64,000 bases of DNA from LMUY01 sp964242215 (lineage in GTDB: Bacteria; Pseudomonadota; Alphaproteobacteria; Acetobacterales; Acetobacteraceae), in assembly GCA_964242215.1 (NCBI GenBank), contig CAXTCJ010000009.1, positions 34,356 through 98,355 of the forward strand, given 5' to 3'. The position numbers were made by a program, and so were the translations under genes. Positions within the stretch are counted from its first letter, which is position 1. Every line of letters begins with the position of its first letter. Below, piece after piece: positions 1 to 5,817 of the stretch. The notes below the pieces were generated by a model. It made no database searches. It saw only the letters and a program-made list of their open reading frames with translations, and was not told where the DNA came from.

Positions 1-12
1 TCGCTAATCTAT

Positions 13-28
13 GGACTAGACTTAGTCC
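13..28. promoter_or_regulatory. inverted-repeat operator upstream of the Phd-type antitoxin
   Basis: A perfect inverted repeat with 6-bp arms (GGACTA / TAGTCC) and a 4-base spacer ends four bases before the antitoxin ATG. Phd/YefM antitoxins bind short palindromes over their own promoter, so I infer that this is the autoregulatory site of the toxin-antitoxin operon. The promoter itself probably begins outside the window. Confidence 0.5.
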
Positions 29-32
29 GGGT

Positions 33-275
33 ATGGCCATGCAGACTGTCAACATCCACGCGGCTAAGACCCACCTATCCCGGCTGGTCGACCAAGCCGC
101 GGCTGGCGAGGAGATCGTCATTGCCCGGGCGGGCCGGCCTGTGGCCCGGCTGGTTCCCCTGGCGGAGGCGGGGGCTCGGCGCCAGCTCGGTATTCTGGCC
201 GGGCAAGTGTCTGTCCCGGCCGACTTCGACGTGCCCTTGCCCGAGACTGTCCTGGCCGCCTTCGAAGGGCGCTGA
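33..275 (+). CDS. Phd/YefM-family antitoxin
   Basis: An 80-residue protein. The N-terminal half has the Phd/YefM pattern: a short strand (VNIHAAKTHLSRL), a helix, then the EEIVIARAGRPVARL segment. This fold binds DNA as a dimer. The C-terminal third (ADFDVPLPETVLAAFEGR) is the usual toxin-binding tail. By family knowledge it neutralises the PIN ribonuclease encoded next to it and represses the shared promoter with the toxin. It overlaps the toxin gene by one base (TGATG), so translation is probably coupled. A palindrome sits directly before its start codon. The ATG chosen is the only one that preserves the whole N-terminal domain. Confidence 0.88.
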   Translation: MAMQTVNIHAAKTHLSRLVDQAAAGEEIVIARAGRPVARLVPLAEAGARRQLGILAGQVSVPADFDVPLPETVLAAFEGR

Positions 276-664
276 TGCGCCTGCTGCTCGACACCCACCT
301 CCTTCTCTGGGCGGTGAGCGCACCCGACAAGCTGGACGCCACCACGCGCGGTCTGGTCGAGGACCCCGCCAACGAGGTGCTGTTCAGCGCCGCTAGCATC
401 TGGGAGATCGCCATCAAGGCCGGGCTCGGCCGGGCGGACTTCACCGTCCGTCCGGAGGTGATCGCGCAGGCGGCACGGGACACCGGCTTCAGCGAGCTGC
501 CGGTGCGGGCCGCCGTGGCGGCGCGTGTCGCCGACCTACAGCCGCACCATCGCGACCCGTTCGACCGGCTGCTGGTGGCGCAGGCGATGGCCGAGCTGGT
601 CCTGCTCTACACGGTCGACCCACTGCTGCCGCCTTATACCGAGCTGGTGAGGCTGGTGGGATGA
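275..664 (+). CDS. PIN-domain toxin ribonuclease (VapC-like)
   Basis: A 129-residue single PIN domain, the normal length for the family. The acidic residues of a metal-dependent ribonuclease are visible: D6 in MRLLLDTH, E44 in SIWEIAIK, D94 and D97 in HRDPFDRLL, and D115 in TVDP. It opens with the 'LLLDTHxLLW' signature of the PIN subgroup that pairs with Phd-type antitoxins. The gene starts inside the stop codon of the antitoxin gene, the standard operon form. Expected role: RNA cleavage when the antitoxin is degraded. All expected catalytic positions are present, so it looks intact. The exact RNA target cannot be read from sequence. Confidence 0.9.
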   Translation: MRLLLDTHLLLWAVSAPDKLDATTRGLVEDPANEVLFSAASIWEIAIKAGLGRADFTVRPEVIAQAARDTGFSELPVRAAVAARVADLQPHHRDPFDRLLVAQAMAELVLLYTVDPLLPPYTELVRLVG

Positions 665-773
665 TTGGAACGCCCCGTCTTTCTGTCCTACCGGAATGGC
701 TTGGCATGACCGGGCGTGCCGTGGACGGCAAGCCCGCCTGAAACCTACCCTGGCCAAGGTGGCCGGGAAGGCG

Positions 774-880
774 CTAGCCGAGCAGATTCTGCACGGAGTC
801 GGCCAGGTAGGTCGAGTTCCAATAGACGATCGCTGCAATCACCAGGTTCAGCCCGATGCTCGAAACTGCTACACCTCCTA
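774..880 (-). pseudogene. Tn3-family transposase C-terminal remnant
   Basis: On the minus strand the translation runs SSIGLNLVIAAIVYWNSTYL and then ADSVQNLLG before a stop at 774. This matches the conserved segment near the C terminus of Tn3-family TnpA (pattern 'GLNLVxAAIVxWNTxYLxxAV'). Only about 30 codons are recognisable. The expected final segment around 'PLGWEHINLTGDY' is missing, and upstream codons up to about position 1000 do not look like TnpA. It is a relic of a transposon that probably carried or adjoined the neighbouring toxin-antitoxin genes. No terminal inverted repeats could be identified. The rest of the 665-1126 gap shows no convincing gene. Confidence 0.6.
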
Positions 881-1082
881 GAGGCAAAGTCGGATTTGGT
901 GATTCAGTCGCTTTCGAGCAGCCGATTGCTCGGTGCAGCGTGCCGGTGCAAGTGTCCGCTATCCTCCATCCGCTCCTGGAAGCGGACTGGCGACAAACCA
1001 CTCCACCTCGCCATTCCTCACGGCGGCTCCTGCCGACCCCAACTCGTCAATCACTTGCACCAGCGGTTATCACGGACGCGAA

Positions 1083-1110
1083 AAGCGCGATAACAGCCAT
1101 TATCGCGCTT
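1083..1110 (-). terminator. hairpin terminator downstream of the mazEF-like pair
   Basis: A perfect 11-bp stem (AAGCGCGATAA / TTATCGCGCTT) encloses a 6-base loop. Read on the minus strand it lies 17 bases past the MazF-like stop codon and its 3' arm runs into TTTT. That is the form of a Rho-independent terminator for the leftward toxin-antitoxin operon. Confidence 0.65.
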
Positions 1111-1126
1111 AGCAGATTTAGTTGCG

Positions 1127-1483
1127 TTAGTCGCTGATGGCGGTCGCGCCGTGCAGCGTTGCTGCGAGAAAATCCATGACCGCTTGCCGGTCGATCAAAG
1201 GAAGCTGTCCTGCGACCTCGGCGTCCTTGGCTTCGATGGTCGCAAGCTTCGTCGGGCGCACGATGGAAGGTGCTGGCAACCCGGCTTCGAGAAGGTCGGA
1301 CACATCGACATCACCCGGCCAGCGTCGATGCCCGGCACTGGTGATCATCAGAACCCAGAGCAGCACCGGCATGCCCGGTGCTGCATGGTGCGCCACCACC
1401 AGCGCCGGGCGTCGCTGTTGAAAGGGCGGGTCGGTATAAGGAAACGGGACCTTGATGACGTCCCAAACATCAAAAGCTCCCAT
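1127..1483 (-). CDS. MazF/PemK-like endoribonuclease toxin
   Basis: A 118-residue protein with the MazF/PemK (CcdB-fold) start: WDVIKVPFPYTDPP, then QQRRPALVV. The family pattern is 'GDIVxVPFPFTD...RRPALVV'. Members cut mRNA at short sequences as dimers. The middle (VLLWVLMITSAGH) and SIVRPTKLATIEA match the later conserved strands, where the P-T-K segment is typical. It lies downstream of the AbrB-like antitoxin and overlaps it by 14 bases, so the two are cotranscribed leftward. A strong hairpin terminator follows. The length is normal and no frame damage is seen. Confidence 0.82.
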   Translation of the reverse strand: MGAFDVWDVIKVPFPYTDPPFQQRRPALVVAHHAAPGMPVLLWVLMITSAGHRRWPGDVDVSDLLEAGLPAPSIVRPTKLATIEAKDAEVAGQLPLIDRQAVMDFLAATLHGATAISD

Positions 1484-1685
1484 AGGCCTGGGCGTCGTCG
1501 GGGCTGTGCCATTCGCCGAATGCCGCGAAAGGATCTTCGATCGCGGCCGTGGCAGCCTTGGTCAGCACAACCCGTCCCTGCTCGATGCTATAAGCAACCT
1601 CATCGCCGGGCTTGAGGCCCAGGGCGGTTCGAACAGCTTGCGGCACCGTCGTCTGGGCCTTGCTGGTAAGCCTGCTGGTGATCAT
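1470..1685 (-). CDS. AbrB/MazE-like antitoxin
   Basis: A 71-residue protein with an N-terminal SpoVT/AbrB swapped-hairpin domain: LTSKAQTTVPQAVRTALGL followed by KPGDEVAYSIEQGRVVL. The pattern 'SKGQxTIPxxVRxxLGLxPGD' is diagnostic of this DNA-binding fold. The C-terminal tail (DPFAAFGEWHSPDDAQAYG) is acidic and probably wraps around the toxin. It is the first gene of the leftward pair with the MazF-like toxin, overlapping it by 14 bases. A near-palindrome just upstream is a likely self-binding site. The antitoxin function is inferred from the domain plus the pairing. Confidence 0.85.
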   Translation of the reverse strand: MITSRLTSKAQTTVPQAVRTALGLKPGDEVAYSIEQGRVVLTKAATAAIEDPFAAFGEWHSPDDAQAYGSF

Positions 1686-1693
1686 GCCGAAAG

Positions 1694-1710
1694 GTAAGGA
1701 AATTCATTAC
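1694..1710. promoter_or_regulatory. candidate operator upstream of the AbrB-like antitoxin
   Basis: GTAAGGAA-A-TTCATTAC forms 8-bp arms with one mismatch around a single central base, 9 bases upstream of the antitoxin ATG on the minus strand. AbrB-fold antitoxins bind such repeats to autoregulate. The assignment rests only on symmetry and position. Confidence 0.35.
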
Positions 1711-1812
1711 TCCCTTCAAGGTCCTGGGTGGCGCTGCTGATGGGCACCACCTGGGTTTGAGGCTCGTGTCGTCTTTCTTGAACGTAAGCGCTCCCGCAGA
1801 TATCTATCGTTC

Positions 1813-2163
1813 ATGGATGTCACCCCCGAACAAATCCGGGCCGCTCGCGCTCTCCTGCGCCTCGAGCAGGCCGAACTTGCCCAGCGTGCCCACGTATCGG
1901 TCGTCACGATCCGCCGCCTCGAGGCGCCAAATGGGGGCGAGCGCGTCACGTCCACGACCGTTCAGGGCATCCGTCAGGCCTTGGAGCAGGCGGGGGCAGA
2001 ATTCATCCCAGATGGCGTGCGTCGACGACGGGCAGCCCGGCCGGACGCGCGCACGCTGTACAACGATCTCCGCACGATCAGCCTACGCAGTGCCGTGCGG
2101 CTGCAGGGGCACGAACAACTGACGGAGGCCGACCTCTATGACGAGGATGGTCTGCCGACGTGA
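1813..2163 (+). CDS. XRE-family helix-turn-helix antitoxin/regulator
   Basis: A 116-residue protein. Residues 3-60 form a Cro/C1-type helix-turn-helix: TPEQIRAARALLRLEQAELA followed by VSVVTIRRLE. The next part (TVQGIRQALEQAGAEFIPDG) is the usual end of this domain in short XRE regulators. The C-terminal 45 residues are charged and fit a toxin-contacting tail. The next gene encodes a PIN protein whose GTG start overlaps this stop by 4 bases (GTGA), so the pair forms a toxin-antitoxin operon. An 8-bp palindrome (AGATATCT, 1798-1805) lies just before the ATG and could be an operator. An HTH antitoxin with a PIN toxin is a less usual combination than Phd or AbrB. Confidence 0.8.
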   Translation: MDVTPEQIRAARALLRLEQAELAQRAHVSVVTIRRLEAPNGGERVTSTTVQGIRQALEQAGAEFIPDGVRRRRAARPDARTLYNDLRTISLRSAVRLQGHEQLTEADLYDEDGLPT

Positions 2164-2555
2164 TCGTCGTCGACAGTTCGGCACTGATCGCCATTCTGCG
2201 CCGCGAACAAGAAGCCGACGGTTTCCTGCAGATTATTGCTGCCGCCGATGGCTGCCTGATGTCGTCGGTCAGCCTGCTCGAGACCAGCATGGTGCTGGCC
2301 GGTCGCACTGACGATGCCGCGTCCTGGCTGGAACTCGACGCACTAATCAGGCGGGCCGCGATACAGATCGTAGCACAGGATGCAGAGCTGACGGGGGAGG
2401 CTCGAGACGCCTTCTTGCGGTATGGCAAGGGCCGCCATCCCGCCGGGCTCAACCTTGGCGACTGTGCGTCCTATGCCGTCGCCAAGGCGCGCAGCCTGCC
2501 GCTGTTGTTCAAAGGCGATGACTTCCCGAAGACCGATCTGACGGCAGCGAACTAA
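2160..2555 (+). CDS. PIN-domain toxin ribonuclease (VapC-like)
   Basis: A 131-residue PIN domain starting with GTG. Catalytic acids are visible: D5 in MIVVDSSAL, E41 in SLLETSMVL, D101 in LNLGDCASYAVA and D120/D121 in FKGDDF. The 'VVDSSALIAIL' and 'LxxGDCxxYAxA' motifs place it in a different PIN subgroup from the toxin at 275-664, so the two modules are not recent duplicates. Its 4-base overlap with the HTH gene implies coupled translation. Expected activity is Mg-dependent RNA cleavage that is held off by the partner. It looks intact. Confidence 0.88.
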   Translation: MIVVDSSALIAILRREQEADGFLQIIAAADGCLMSSVSLLETSMVLAGRTDDAASWLELDALIRRAAIQIVAQDAELTGEARDAFLRYGKGRHPAGLNLGDCASYAVAKARSLPLLFKGDDFPKTDLTAAN

Positions 2556-2658
2556 CGGATCGCCTGCTGCAGCCGGGCGAGAGCTCCAACCACCTGCCCC
2601 TTCCTCTTGACGGTCGTCATAGCTGCGACCACCAAAGCCCTTTAGGATTACGGATCGA

Positions 2659-3087
2659 ATGCTGTCTAGCCGGGCGAAGTATGCTCTGCGTGCCGTCCTC
2701 GTGCTCGGCGACACGCAAGCCAGTGGTGCCTGGACGAGCGCCCACGTCATTGCCGAACAAGCCGTTATCCCGCGCAAGTTTCTCGAAGCCATCCTCGTGC
2801 AGTTGCGCGAAAGCGGCTTTGTCGAGAGCCGCCGCGGTGCAGTCGGCGGCCATCGGCTGCTCTCCCCGGCAGAGATGCTGACGGCCGCCGACATCATCCG
2901 CGTCGTGGACGGCCCGATCGCACTGACACCCTGCGCCAGCCGAACCCAACCCGGTGTGTGCAAGGATTGCCAGGACATTCGAACCTGTCAGCTCACAAAG
3001 CTGATGCAGCAGGTGCGGGACGCGGCGGCAAACGTGCTGGAAGGGTGCAGCATAGCAGATCTTCTCCGCCACCCGGAGCTGCTGTAG
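2659..3087 (+). CDS. Rrf2-family regulator with cysteine cluster
   Basis: A 142-residue Rrf2 protein. The winged helix occupies residues 1-80 (MLSSRAKYALRAVLVL, then RKFLEAILVQLRESGFVESR and GAVGGHRLL). Cysteines at 92, 101, 104 and 110 match the spacing region where IscR, NsrR and RsrR ligate an Fe-S cluster; a fifth lies at 130. By family knowledge such proteins sense Fe-S status, NO or cysteine supply. The gene stands before a cysteine dioxygenase-like gene and an FAD oxidoreductase, so control of sulfur amino-acid breakdown is the likely job. A candidate promoter with an overlapping imperfect repeat follows it at 3101-3138. The identity of the signal is not decided by sequence. Confidence 0.85.
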   Translation: MLSSRAKYALRAVLVLGDTQASGAWTSAHVIAEQAVIPRKFLEAILVQLRESGFVESRRGAVGGHRLLSPAEMLTAADIIRVVDGPIALTPCASRTQPGVCKDCQDIRTCQLTKLMQQVRDAAANVLEGCSIADLLRHPELL

Positions 3088-3100
3088 CACAGGCTTCCAA

Positions 3101-3138
3101 ATTCTACTTGACGAGTAGGAATTAAATAACGGCATACT
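3101..3138 (+). promoter_or_regulatory. candidate promoter with Rrf2-type operator
   Basis: TTGACG at 3108-3113 is a good -35 element. CATACT at 3133-3138 is a possible -10 at 19-base spacing. The -35 is embedded in an imperfect inverted repeat (ATTCTACT ... AGTAGGAAT, 3101-3122), the type of AT-rich dyad that Rrf2 proteins bind. It sits between the Rrf2 gene and the dioxygenase gene, so repression of the downstream pair is plausible. Confidence 0.45.
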
Positions 3139-3195
3139 GCCTCTCAGCCGCGCAGCAACGATCTGCGTCGCGGCTCGAACAATGGAGGTTCTGCC

Positions 3196-3786
3196 ATGAT
3201 GAACCATTTGGGGCCCAAGGACCGGGCTGCAGAAAACCCGGCGTTATTGCAAACACCACCGCTGGTATCCCTTGGTAATAGTCTGCGAAACCGGCTTTTT
3301 GGCGACGTTGATCGGGCAATTGGCTCAAGTAATAGTCCAATACACGAGACTATGCTGCGTGTTCTGGGAGACCACGTTGGTCAGTCCGACCTCCTCGAAG
3401 GTATTTCCTGTACCGGGTCTTGTCAGCAATACACGCGCGAACTCCTGCACGCGGGGCCGGGATATTCCATTTTGGCGATTGTGTGGCATCCTGGGCAAAT
3501 GTCACCGATCCACGGACACAAAGCCTGGTGCGTTCTCGGTGTACAGCAGGGGGAGCTGGTCGAAACGTATCTGAAAGCGAGCCCATCGCTGAAGAGCGGC
3601 CAAAGCGAACTCCATGTCACAGGGTGCCGCCAGCTCGCGACCGGGGCCGTCACCGGGTCGGACGTGGATCCTGACTGCTATCACCGGGTGGCAAATTTGG
3701 GCGTGGTCCCTGCCGTCTCGATCCATGTCTATGGCACGCCGTTCGCGCGGTTGAGCACGGACCTGAACCGGATCTGGCCCGGCTGA
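3196..3786 (+). CDS. cysteine dioxygenase-like (thiol dioxygenase) cupin
   Basis: A 196-residue cupin of the cysteine dioxygenase family, which oxidises cysteine (or 3-mercaptopropionate) to the sulfinate with O2 and mononuclear Fe(II). The facial histidine triad is visible: H106 and H108 in PIHGHKAWC, and H163 in DCYHRVAN. GVQQGELVET continues the first cupin motif. C112 lies near the position of the Cys that is crosslinked to Tyr in mammalian enzymes, though the spacing differs by one. A GGAGG ribosome site precedes the ATG. Its place behind an Rrf2 regulator and ahead of an FAD protein suggests regulated thiol catabolism. Substrate choice between cysteine and mercaptopropionate cannot be settled here. 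Confidence 0.82.
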   Translation: MMNHLGPKDRAAENPALLQTPPLVSLGNSLRNRLFGDVDRAIGSSNSPIHETMLRVLGDHVGQSDLLEGISCTGSCQQYTRELLHAGPGYSILAIVWHPGQMSPIHGHKAWCVLGVQQGELVETYLKASPSLKSGQSELHVTGCRQLATGAVTGSDVDPDCYHRVANLGVVPAVSIHVYGTPFARLSTDLNRIWPG

Positions 3787-3818
3787 CGCTTTCCGAACAC
3801 GACGTGAGAGAGACCGGT

Positions 3819-5174
3819 ATGAAGAGGCAGACTGTCGCCATCGTTGGGGCAGGCTTCAGCGGCACGCTGCTCGCCGTGCACCTGCTCCGGCAACCCATGC
3901 CGCCGAACGTCGTCCTGCTCGAGCGGGAGCATGCCCTCGGGCGGGGTGTGGCCTATTCCACCCACAACTTGAACCACCGCCTCAACGTGCCCGCCGAGCG
4001 CATGAGCGCCTTTGCCGACGATCCGGGCGACTTCTTGCGTTGGTTGAACAACTGTGGTCACGGCGGGCAACCCGGCGACTTCGTCCCGAGATGGCTCTTT
4101 GGTTGCTATATTCGCCAGCGCCTTGCCGAAGTGGCCCATAGCACCGCTGCCCGGCTAGAGGTGGCGCACGGCGACGCCACGGCGATCGTGATGGGACCGA
4201 CTGGCGGGGTGCTCGAACTCGGCTGCGGCCGGCGCATCCGCGCGGACCAGATCGTCCTGGCGATGGGCAATCATCGGCCCCAGCGATTGCCCATGGCAGA
4301 CGCGGCGTTCCTCGCCAGCCCGTATTACCGCGGTGATCCATGGGCGCCGAACGCTCTGGCCGGGCTCGATCCCGATGCGCCCGTGCTGCTGGTTGGCAGC
4401 GGGCTGACCATGGTCGACGTGGTCGTGTCCCTGCTCGATGCCGGCCATCGCGGACCGATCCAAGCCATCTCGCGCCGAGGTCTTCTGCCGCAGCCGCACG
4501 TGGCGGCGCATCATGCACCCTTCGCCTTGCCCGAGGCATACCCAGTGCCCTTGTCACGCCAGTTGCAGCATTTGCGTCGCGAGGCCCGGAAGGCCGCGGC
4601 ACAGGGCGTGCCCTGGCAGGCCGTCATGGATAGCGTGCGCCACCGGGTCCAGGAGATTTGGTGCCGAGCGTCAGAGGCGGAGCGCCGCCGCTTCCTACGC
4701 CACGCCCGTCCTTGGTGGGACATCCACCGTCATCGGATCGCGCCCGCCGTTGCCATCCGCATCGACCAGGCCCGCACGAGCGGCCAATTGCGGATCGACG
4801 CCGGCCGCATCAGCTCGTTGACGGCTGGGCCCGGCGCCGTGGACATCGTCTATACGCCCCGTGGACGCTCGGAGCCGGTGCACATCCAGGCTGCCAGGGT
4901 CATCAACTGTACCGGGCCTGCGAGTGACGTTACGCGCAGCGACGATCCCCTGCTTCAGTCACTGCTGGCCCAGGACCTGGCTGCGCCGGATGCTCTGCGG
5001 CTCGGGCTGAACGTCAGTCCTTCGGGTGAGCTCCTGCGATCCGACGGGACCGTCGCGCCCGACCTGTATGCTGTTGGGCCCGCAACAAAGGGCGCTTGGT
5101 GGGAGATCACGTCCGTACCCGATATCCGCCGGGAATGCGCGCGTTTGGCTATTTCAATCGTGCCATCGGCGTGA
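3819..5174 (+). CDS. FAD/NAD(P)-binding oxidoreductase (NAD_binding_9 type)
   Basis: About 451 residues from the ATG at 3819. An in-frame GTG at 3804 would add five residues. The N terminus is a Rossmann dinucleotide site (VAIVGAGFSGTLLAVHL) followed by an acidic strand end (VVLLERE). GRGVAYST and HRLNVPAERMSAF are typical of the FAD-NAD(P)-binding family PF13454. A second nucleotide motif occurs at VLLVGSGLTMVDVV (about residue 190), and the C-terminal part has INCTGPASD and DLYAVGPATKG. The biochemical reaction of this family is poorly known. It lies 32 bases after the thiol dioxygenase gene, so use of a sulfur compound such as a sulfinate or persulfide is a reasonable guess. Confidence 0.75.
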   Translation: MKRQTVAIVGAGFSGTLLAVHLLRQPMPPNVVLLEREHALGRGVAYSTHNLNHRLNVPAERMSAFADDPGDFLRWLNNCGHGGQPGDFVPRWLFGCYIRQRLAEVAHSTAARLEVAHGDATAIVMGPTGGVLELGCGRRIRADQIVLAMGNHRPQRLPMADAAFLASPYYRGDPWAPNALAGLDPDAPVLLVGSGLTMVDVVVSLLDAGHRGPIQAISRRGLLPQPHVAAHHAPFALPEAYPVPLSRQLQHLRREARKAAAQGVPWQAVMDSVRHRVQEIWCRASEAERRRFLRHARPWWDIHRHRIAPAVAIRIDQARTSGQLRIDAGRISSLTAGPGAVDIVYTPRGRSEPVHIQAARVINCTGPASDVTRSDDPLLQSLLAQDLAAPDALRLGLNVSPSGELLRSDGTVAPDLYAVGPATKGAWWEITSVPDIRRECARLAISIVPSA

Positions 5175-5180
5175 TGTAGA

Positions 5181-5207
5181 CGCGTAACGCAATCAGTAGT
5201 TTACGCG
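5181..5207 (+). terminator. hairpin after the FAD oxidoreductase gene
   Basis: CGCGTAA and TTACGCG form a perfect 7-bp stem with a 13-base loop shortly after the stop codon at 5174. There is no T tract, so it could be a weak or Rho-assisted terminator, or a regulatory dyad. The rest of the stretch to 5400 shows no gene. Confidence 0.3.
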
Positions 5208-5399
5208 ACCAACGGTCACCGCCCCGCCCCATGCCCGTGAATAAACGGGAGCAGAACCGAACCATACGAATGTACAGTGTAGTCAGGCGAACTCGGGTTG
5301 TGTTAACCGTGTGCTCATGCGCGGGCGCTCTTGGGCGCACGAGCTCGACTGAGAAAACTGCAAGTCTCAAAATCTAGTTTGCGGCGAAAGGAACCTTCG

Positions 5400-5798
5400 T
5401 TGTTGGTGACTTACGGCTCTCTCGCTTCACCGTTCTACCTTTCTGAAAGCCGTATCATTGAGGTGGCCGATTCTCGGTTAAGAATGCTTATCCTTGGCCT
5501 GCTAAGGAAGGTGAGGGTCGACGAGAAATGGTACCTCGAATATTACCGAGACGTGTATGAGGCAATCGACAGAGGGGAAGCTCGGTCTGCAACTGACCAC
5601 TACATATCGGCAGGCTATTTCGAGGATCGGATGCCTCGGTGGACCACGGTCGACGAACCTTGGTACCTAGACACTTACCCCGACGTCCGGGACGCTGTGC
5701 GTCGCGGTGAGATCTCAACCGCGCAGACACATTTCCTGTCGGACGGATTTCGCGAGGGACGGCTTCCCTCGGCATCTTGGTCTCTTACTGAGGGCTGA
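5400..5798 (+). CDS. small 'WYL-YPDV' repeat protein of the glycan locus
   Basis: About 132 residues from a TTG at 5400 that is preceded by AAGGAA; the frame stays open upstream to a TTG at 5331. It carries two copies of a ~45-residue unit: VDEKWYLEYYRDVYEAIDRG then HYISAGYFEDRMP, and VDEPWYLDTYPDVRDAVRRG then HFLSDGFREGRLP. The same unit occurs twice in the protein at 39542-39958 and once in the GT2 at 37827-39533. Units of this kind (YLxxxPDVxxAxxxG...HYxxxGxxEGR) are known as accessory repeats in glycosyltransferases and surface proteins. No catalytic motif is present. It ends 19 bases before a large glycosyltransferase gene. I infer a scaffold or binding role in polysaccharide assembly. 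Confidence 0.65.
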   Translation: MLVTYGSLASPFYLSESRIIEVADSRLRMLILGLLRKVRVDEKWYLEYYRDVYEAIDRGEARSATDHYISAGYFEDRMPRWTTVDEPWYLDTYPDVRDAVRRGEISTAQTHFLSDGFREGRLPSASWSLTEG

Positions 5799-5817
5799 TT
5801 CAGAGTAAGATATACCT

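Noticed and set aside
1798..1805. AGATATCT palindrome before the XRE gene as an operator
   Set aside because: An 8-bp palindrome alone is too common to call. It is mentioned only in the gene entry.
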